NCBI GenBank assembly: GCA_023078555.1
Contig: CM041199.1
Span: 5,523,315-5,587,314 of the forward strand
Length of the DNA: 64,000 nt
Direction of reading: 5' to 3'
DNA from: Ulva prolifera
Lineage: Eukaryota > Chlorophyta > Ulvophyceae > Ulvales > Ulvaceae
Part shown: piece by piece, positions 57,901-64,000 of the stretch
How the letters are laid out: each line of letters begins with the position of its first letter
Numbering within the stretch: position 1 is the stretch's first letter
Made by a program: the position numbers and the translations under genes
Notes under the pieces: model-generated
What the model saw: the letters and a program-made list of their open reading frames with translations, nothing else
What the model was told of the DNA's origin: nothing
The model's database searches: none

Positions 57901-60900
57901 CCACAAACTCGTTAAGCGTCTCCGAGAAGCACTGTGGCCGGAGGGTGCGCTGTGAGGCGCCGCACGCGAGGCCGGCCGGGGAGCGGCAGGGGCCGGCGGC
58001 AAGCTGTGGCGTCAGCCGCTCGCACGGCCGCGCGGCGCACGGTTGCCGCAGCGGCAGCTCTGCGAGCTCAAACGGCGTGCACTGGAAGAGCGGGGACGCC
58101 TCCATCTCGGCCGTGAAGGCCTCGCGGGGGACGTGGTACGTAATTACGCTGCGGCCACCGCCAGTCACGACGTACTCTTGGCACACCGCAACGCGGGACT
58201 GCCTGGCGGTCGGGTCACCGCAGGCGCCAAAGCGGTCGATGGGGGTCGACGTGCCGCACTTTGCCGTGTATGCGTTCGTGAGCACCCACGCCCAGCGGCG
58301 CGGCGCCCGCGTGCCGAAAGGAGGCGCGGTCGGCACAAAGCAGTCAGGGGTGAAAGGGTGCAGCATGCAGAGCTCGTCAAGGGTGTAGGTGAGGGGAAGG
58401 TGCGGAGGAGGGGGGGGCGGAGAGGGTGGAGGGGGCGAAGGGGGTGGGGGCGGGGGTGGCAGAGGTGGCGGGGCGGGGGGGCAGGGGCAGTAGCAGACTG
58501 GCGGTGGAGGGGGCGGTGGCGGCGAGGGCGGTGGCGGGGGGAGTGGTGGTGGGGGACTTGGGGGAGGAGGTGGTGGAGGGCTGGGAGGAGGGGGAGGTGA
58601 TGGGGGTGGAGGAGGAGGGGGACTGGGTGGAGGAGGCGGTGATGGAGGGGGTGGAGGGGGAGGCGATGGGGGTGGAGGAGGAGAAGGTGGGGGAGATGGA
58701 GGCGGAGGTGAAGGCGGAGGTGAAGGTGGGGGCGGCGAAGGGGGTGGAGGCAATGGTGGGGGCGGCAAAGGAGGTGGTGGTGAAGGGGGTGGAGGTGACG
58801 GGGGCGGAGGCGACGGCGGCGGTGGCGGTGGCGGTGGAGGCGGTGATGGGGGCGGGGGCGACGGCGGAGGTGACGGCGGGGGCGGAGACGGGGGCGGTGG
58901 AAACGGTGGTGGCGACGGAGGCGGCGGAGGAGGCGATGGCGGAGTTGAACGCAGGGGAAGCGCATAATCATCATAATCCAACAGGCCCCGATCGCGACGG
59001 AAGTATTCATGTACGGATCGACCCTCGTTGTCCCACTCCAGACGACCGCGTCGAGCCTCGTCCCAGGTAGAGTCCGCCGAGAACTGCCGCGACGCCACAG
59101 TTCGCATCGACGCCGGCGGTGGCAGCGGCGGCGTGGGCGGTTTGAGCGGCGGCGGCAGCTCAGGTGGTGGAGGTGGCGGCGGGCAGTCACAGGAGCACCA
59201 CCGGCCGTAGGGGTCGACCTCAAGGTATAGAGCTGCGGCGCCGTCCCCGGACAGATTGCCCGGCCGCTTGACAATAGGGGGCGTGACGAAGCCTTGGAAA
59301 CCGGTGGGAGGTGAAGGACTCGGGGGAGGAGGGCCTGCAAATGAGACCGCAGGGGCTGACACGGGACCAGGAGGCGGGGTCGGTTGCGGAACACCGGGCG
59401 CTGGCTCAGGGCTGGGAAGGGGGAATCCAGGGGCTGACGCGGGACCAGGAGGCGGGGTCGGTTGCAGAACACCGGGCGCTGGCTCAGGGCTGGGAAGGGG
59501 GAATCCAGGGGCTGACGCGGGACCAGGAGGCGGGGTCGGTTGCGGAACACCGGGCGCTGGCTCAGGGCTGGGAAGGGGGAATCCAGGGGCTGACGCGGGA
59601 CCAGGAGGCGGGGTCGGTTGCGGAACACCGGGCGCTGGCTCAGGGCTGGGAAGGGGGAATCCAGGGGCTGACGCGGGACCAGGAGGCGGGGTCGGTTGCA
59701 GAACACCGGGCGCTGGCTCAGGGCTGGGAAGGGGGAATCCAGGGGCTGACACGGGACCAGGAGGCGGGGTCGGTTGCAGAACACCGGGCGCTGGCCCAGG
59801 GCTGGGAAGGGGGAATCCAGGGGCTGACGCGGGACCAGGAGGCGGGGTCGGTTGCAGAACACCGGGCGCTGGCTCAGGGCTGGGAAGGGGGAATCCAGGG
59901 GCTGACACGGGACCAGGAGGCGGGGTCGGTTGCAGAACACCGGGCGCTGGCTCAGGGCTGGGAAGGGGGAATCCAGGGGCTGACGCGGGACCAGGAGGCG
60001 GGGTCGGTTGCAGAACACCGGGCGCTGGCTCAGGGCTGGGAAGGGGGAATCCAGGGGCTGACACGGGACCAGGAGGCGGGGTCGGTTGCGGAACACCGGG
60101 CGCTGGCTCAGGGCTGGGAAGGGGGAATCCAGGGGCTGACGCGGGACCAGGAGGCGGGGTCGGTTGCAGAACACCGGGCGCTGGCTCAGGGCTGGGAAGG
60201 GGGAATCCAGGGGCTGACGCGGGACCAGGAGGCGGGGTCGGTTGCAGAACACCGGGCGCTGGCTCAGGGCTGGGAAGGGGGAATCCAGGGGCTGACACGG
60301 GACCAGGAGGCGGGGTCGGTTGCAGAACACCGGGCGCTGGCTCAGGGCTGGGAAGGGGGAATCCAGGGGCTGACGCGGGACCAGGAGGCGGGGTCGGTTG
60401 CAGAACACCGGGCGCTGGCTCAGGGCTGGGAAGGGGGAATCCAGGGGCTGACACGGGACCAGGAGGCGGGGTCGGTTGCAGAACACCGGGCGCTGGCTCA
60501 GGGCTGGGAAGGGGGAATCCAGGGGCTGACGCGGGACCAGGAGGCGGGGTCGGTTGCAGAACACCGGGCGCTGGCTCAGGGCTGGGAAGGGGGAATCCAG
60601 GGGCTGACACGGGACCAGGAGGCGGGGTCAGACCTGGGGAATCCGGCGCACGCGCAGGGCTTGATGCTGAGCTGGGCGAACCAGGGTCTGCTGCCGGGCC
60701 AGGTTCCCGGCTGGGCGGTGAATGCGACGCGTGCGGACCGGGGAGTGAGGCCTGCTTGATGGAAGGAGTAGCGGGGGCTGGCGTGGGGCCCGGGGCTGGG
60801 ATCTGAGGAGGTGGCTGCGTTGGACCGTGGGAAGATGGCGTCGGCGCCACAACAGGGGGCTGCGCCTGTGCGGATGGCTGCGTCGAATTTGGTGATACGC

Positions 60901-61534
60901 TTTGGATGCGACGGCTCGTCCGGATCCAGGGTACCTCTTGTTGTGCTGGCCCTGGCCCTGAAGTCGCGTTGTAGCCGGGGGCTGCGAGCTGCGTAGATGA
61001 GCTCGGGCTTTGAATTTGTACACTGGTCACCTCTTTTCCTGTCTCAGATGGCATGGAAGCCAATGCTGTCTGCGCTCGCTGTGTGCTGGCCTTGACCTCG
61101 GCTTGTTGCGGTTTGTGTGCGTTCCTTTGCTGCACTGGGAGCTTGGGGGTAGGGTCTGACCAGGGCATCTCTCTCCTAGTTGGCACGCCGCCACGTTCGT
61201 TGCTGCAGGGATGATTTGCTTGACCCATGTGTGCGTGGCCCTGAACATCTTCTGTTGACTGCAAAGGTTGATGCAAAGTTGCAGATGAGACATCTGGTCC
61301 TGAAGTTTGCAATGTGGCATGTGTGGTTTCGCTTGCCAGTTTGAAGAGGTTTTGCGGAACGAGCGGACGGACTTGATGTGTAGCAGGGACTGGTCGTGCA
61401 GTCGGATCGGTTGCTGATGTTTCTTGGGGACCAGCATTGCTCGGGGTTGCACTGGGCACCGTCAGGACGGCCAAGCAGCTGAGGGCTACAATGGCGCCTT
61501 GTAGACAAAGCCTGCCTTGCCGCTGCTGCATCAT
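54918..61534 (-). CDS. Large Pro-rich modular membrane glycoprotein (TSP1/EGF-like)
   Basis: Three exons on the minus strand, 61534-57507, 57378-56981 and 56539-54918, join in phase to 2,015 residues. Order from the N-terminus: signal peptide (MMQQRQGRLCLQGAIVAL...); Thr/Ser/Pro/Gln-rich segment; sixteen 26-residue repeats of the type GPxSAPGFPLPSPEPAPGVL; long SPPPP extensin-like region; Cys-rich modules with thrombospondin-1-like WSTC and GPWGGC motifs; VDECGVCGGDGSSC; EGF-like CECRRGWRGARC and CACARGYVGIDC; transmembrane helix (VVAGVTVVAMAAMVW) followed by RRR; and a 125-residue cytoplasmic tail. Pro-hydroxylation and arabinosylation of the SPPP region are expected by analogy with algal cell-wall proteins. 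A wall or surface-adhesion role is inferred. No pherophorin domain was recognised. Confidence 0.82.
58387..58960 (-). repeat. SPPP low-complexity coding region
   Basis: On the coding (minus) strand this encodes an almost uninterrupted run of SPPP and SPPPP units, the substrate motif for prolyl hydroxylation in extensins and algal hydroxyproline-rich proteins. At DNA level it is a strong G-rich/C-rich strand asymmetry. Confidence 0.9.
59360..60630 (-). repeat. 78-bp coding minisatellite, about sixteen copies
   Basis: A 78-bp unit (26 codons) is repeated about sixteen times with very few changes. The main variants are GTG/GCG-type codons giving Val or Ala in GP(V/A)SAPGF and Leu or Pro in GV(L/P)QP. 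Because 78 is a multiple of three and the unit lacks stops, several other frames are also open for 480-800 codons; these are shadows, not genes. Confidence 0.95.
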
Positions 61535-63507
61535 GATCGGCCACGAGTAGATCTGTGCCGCTGCATGCTCTTTCTATCTACCAGCAGTGGGTTCATCAGC
61601 CCTGCATGAAACACCCAGATGACGCTGGTGGACAGCAGAAGATCTGATAGCGACAGAAGATTTCTCTGATTAGGTACTTGTCAGTGGTGGCGCGCATACG
61701 ATTGCAAACGAGACCATGTCGGGGCATTGGCGTTCAGATGACATGGGCTTTTTAAATCAGGCATTCACCGATGCAGTTTTTGCATGTCTGAACTCCAGCC
61801 AAGAAGCAAGAGCACCTCGTTGACCTGATTCCAGATCTGCGTCAAACAGTGCCGAACGGCTTCAGTTAGGTGTGAACGTATGGTGGGTGGGTGGGTGGTC
61901 CTATTCCTCGTTCATGTCAGCCTGACAGACATAGGCAAGTGCAGTGACAAGTCTCTCTAAGCCTGGGTGTCAGGTCATTCTGGGGTGTCCATACGGGAGA
62001 CTACCAACTCTATCTTTGTTATGGATCGGGCTTCTACACGGGCAGATGATGAACGAATGACACCTTCTACGTATGTGCGTGCTGCTGGAGTCACTAGCTG
62101 CAAGCCGGCAGTGCCCAATTGGGTCCTGTAATGTGCAGGCGATGCGCTCTTTTCAACAGGCCTTTCGAATCTCACGTTTCCTTAGAGTTTCATCGGATCG
62201 CCATATCGCCGTCAGAGCCAAGGCACATTGGACATCGTAGCAACGTAGCAAAACTGGTTCGGAATTGAGCCTGCTGCAAGCACCGCTGTCTCCAGGCTGT
62301 CGTCTCGAACCAATCACATAGCGTCACAGCATTCTAGGCTGCCACGTAGGCCGTCTCGTTTCCCGCTGTGAGGTGGTGGGAGGCGGTTGGCTTTGGTCCA
62401 TCACCGTGAGCTGACAGCTCCGGTATAGCTATTGCTCTCGAACGGGCTGTGAAGCAGACGGCTATTGATTGACTCTCGTGGAGATAGTGGGTTACTGCTG
62501 CTCTTCACCCAGTAGTTTAGCAACATACAAGTGCCGCATCTAATACATGCTACGGGCGAAGTCTGAGGGGCCGGCATAAGAGTGCCACGGCCTGGTCTCA
62601 TGTGTTCGCATATATGACTCAGTCGCTTGTACACATCATTGCGACTTATGTGAAGCAGGCAATCACACACAGATGGCTTGGACTTGGGGCGTGAGACATG
62701 TCTTCAGGCGTCGTATCAGATGGCGCGCACCGTTTGACTGGCGCAATCCGCGTGCGCACATGCATGCACCGATGTTTGCTACGGTGGCGATCACACCGGA
62801 GGTGTGTAAGTAGCAGACGTAGAAATGATTGACCCAGTGGCAGCCTTGAATCTACTAGTCAAGTTTCGCAGAGCGGGTGTTGCAGTTTGCATCCACCGAT
62901 GCCTGCATGTCTTGCTGGACCTGTCGGTGTGCATCATTTTCTGGAAAAGTCTGACACTTGTTTCTGTACTTTCTTCTCAAAATTACAATTCTTCGTCAGC
63001 AACTCTCAAGGGCGTACCGGAACAAGTGTTGCTGAAGACCGCGTTTCTGACCACTGCAAACAAGTGACCAGGTATACCCGACCGGTTGCTGTTAAACATT
63101 CTACTTACTGTTTCATGTGGAGTATTACCCGGGAGTATTCAGATGTTCGACCTTCCGCCTGCCATCTCCTTGCAGTTGCTCCGAGACAGCCATCTAATGT
63201 CCGGCGATCCTACTGTCGCCCCCGCTCAAACGTCACTCATGTCTCTCACAGCTGCTAGTAGATATGCTTGTGATGGCATGCAGTCCACTTGAGGAGAGGT
63301 ACCGTAAGGGGTCTTCTAACCTCGGCTGCGTATGCCTCTGTCTCACAGGCAATTTCACGGCTTCAAGTGTTATGTGCTCCGTAGAATGCTGTTATGGTAT
63401 TGCATGACGATAGTTATTTGACTGCTTGCCGGCGCGTTTCGTTGGGAGAGTTCGGAACCGATATTACTTCTGATGTACATGCCTTGACAATTGCACGCGG
63501 AACGTGA
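61535..63507. other. Upstream region of the Pro-rich glycoprotein gene
   Basis: About 2 kb without a recognised gene. It should contain the promoter of the minus-strand glycoprotein gene and possibly that of the open frame at 63508. A short GGGT run (GGTGGGTGGGTGGGTGG) occurs near 61880. Short frames on both strands are not supported. Confidence 0.45.
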
Positions 63508-64000
63508 ATGGTGGAATTGTCAGCAGTGTATATGCTGATGCAGACGATGCGTGCTTCCGTGAGCAAATCCGATGATGAGGCAGAATCGCCAACGTCTGCG
63601 TGCCACCTCGACACAGCGACGACGGACCCGATCTGGCCAGCGCTACAGCTCTGTAGTCAAGATGCCGATAAAGATGTTGAGATTGCCCATGATGATTGCA
63701 GTCACGCGCTGCCGCCGATGAGTTTTCTGTATTGCGAACCCCCGCGTGACGTGCCCTTGCTGGCACACCAGTTCGATCCTTGTGGCCGAAGTCTGTGTCA
63801 GAGCCAAGGAAGGTGGATGACATTGATGATTGGGTTGATGCGAGATCCGGCGAATGTCCTAGTGGTCTGCGCCGTGCAAGCGTGCTTGCATTTGGAGTCT
63901 ACACTGGGTGATGCTGGCACGTCTCGCCCCGATCCAGGCACGTGCGACGCCTCGATGAACGCCTCGGCGCGCTCAGGCAACTGTGAGGCTGATGACCAGA
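63508..64000 (+). CDS. Open frame running off the right edge (partial, unknown)
   Basis: From an ATG at 63508, preceded directly by an in-frame TGA, the frame stays open for 164 codons to the end of the window. The product starts MVELSAVYMLMQTMRASVSK, is acidic and Cys-containing, and has a hydrophobic stretch (WMTLMIGLMR...VLVVCAVQAC). No family was recognised. The length without a stop at moderate GC makes coding plausible, but an intron or chance frame cannot be excluded. Confidence 0.35.
   Translation, partial: MVELSAVYMLMQTMRASVSKSDDEAESPTSACHLDTATTDPIWPALQLCSQDADKDVEIAHDDCSHALPPMSFLYCEPPRDVPLLAHQFDPCGRSLCQSQGRWMTLMIGLMRDPANVLVVCAVQACLHLESTLGDAGTSRPDPGTCDASMNASARSGNCEADDQ

Noticed and set aside
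58165-60806. Long alternative frames (up to 799 codons) in the repeat region on both strands
   Set aside because: They are open only because the 78-bp unit is a multiple of three without stops. They lack signal peptides or domains, and the 2,015-residue minus-strand protein explains the region.
62295-62312. GTTCGAGAC on the minus strand as a tRNA B box
   Set aside because: No acceptor stem, A box or anticodon arm can be folded around it.

Overview
This window is nuclear DNA of a eukaryote, most likely a GC-rich green alga. Genes are split by many spliceosomal introns with GT-AG borders, most often GTGCG donors. The gene set points to the green lineage: a plant-type three-domain tRNA ligase, a Ser-Pro-rich extensin-like membrane glycoprotein, and receptor kinases with algal-style catalytic motifs. 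TGTAA, the usual chlorophyte poly(A) signal, lies downstream of some genes. The species cannot be named from the sequence alone. Exon borders below were read by eye from splice consensus, reading-frame phase and family similarity; where all exons were placed, their summed length is divisible by three.

Layout. 1-9.1 kb: EBP2 (rRNA processing, +), NDUFB7 (complex I, -) and PUS7 (RNA pseudouridine synthase, +). 9.1-19.2 kb: a plant-type tRNA ligase (RNL, +) with ligase, kinase and cyclic phosphodiesterase domains. 19.3-19.9 kb: a hAT-type MITE with a perfect 8-bp target duplication. 20.5-28.9 kb and 32.0-42.2 kb: two same-strand kringle-domain receptor-kinase genes. Their ectodomain exons are matched, but their kinase domains are clearly different. 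45.1-46.7 kb: an unidentified minus-strand reading frame head-to-head with the KDEL receptor (ERD2, +). 47.3-51.3 kb: a RAD7-like leucine-rich-repeat protein (+). 52.2 kb: tRNA-Ser(GCU). 54.9-61.5 kb: a 2,015-residue modular membrane glycoprotein (-) with sixteen 26-residue Pro-rich repeats and a Ser-Pro region. 63.5 kb to the right edge: an open frame with no stop inside the window.

How the genes fit together. EBP2, PUS7 and RNL, in the first 19 kb, all act in RNA maturation; Pus7 and tRNA ligase share intron-containing pre-tRNA-Tyr as a substrate in other eukaryotes. The two kringle kinases and the Pro-rich glycoprotein are predicted surface proteins.

The most unusual content is the kringle receptor-kinase pair (a ROR-like arrangement reached with a different ectodomain and kinase). 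Also notable are poly-C tracts just inside many 5' splice sites, TGCATGCA-rich 3' splice sites, and a rise in GC from 5' to 3' within genes.
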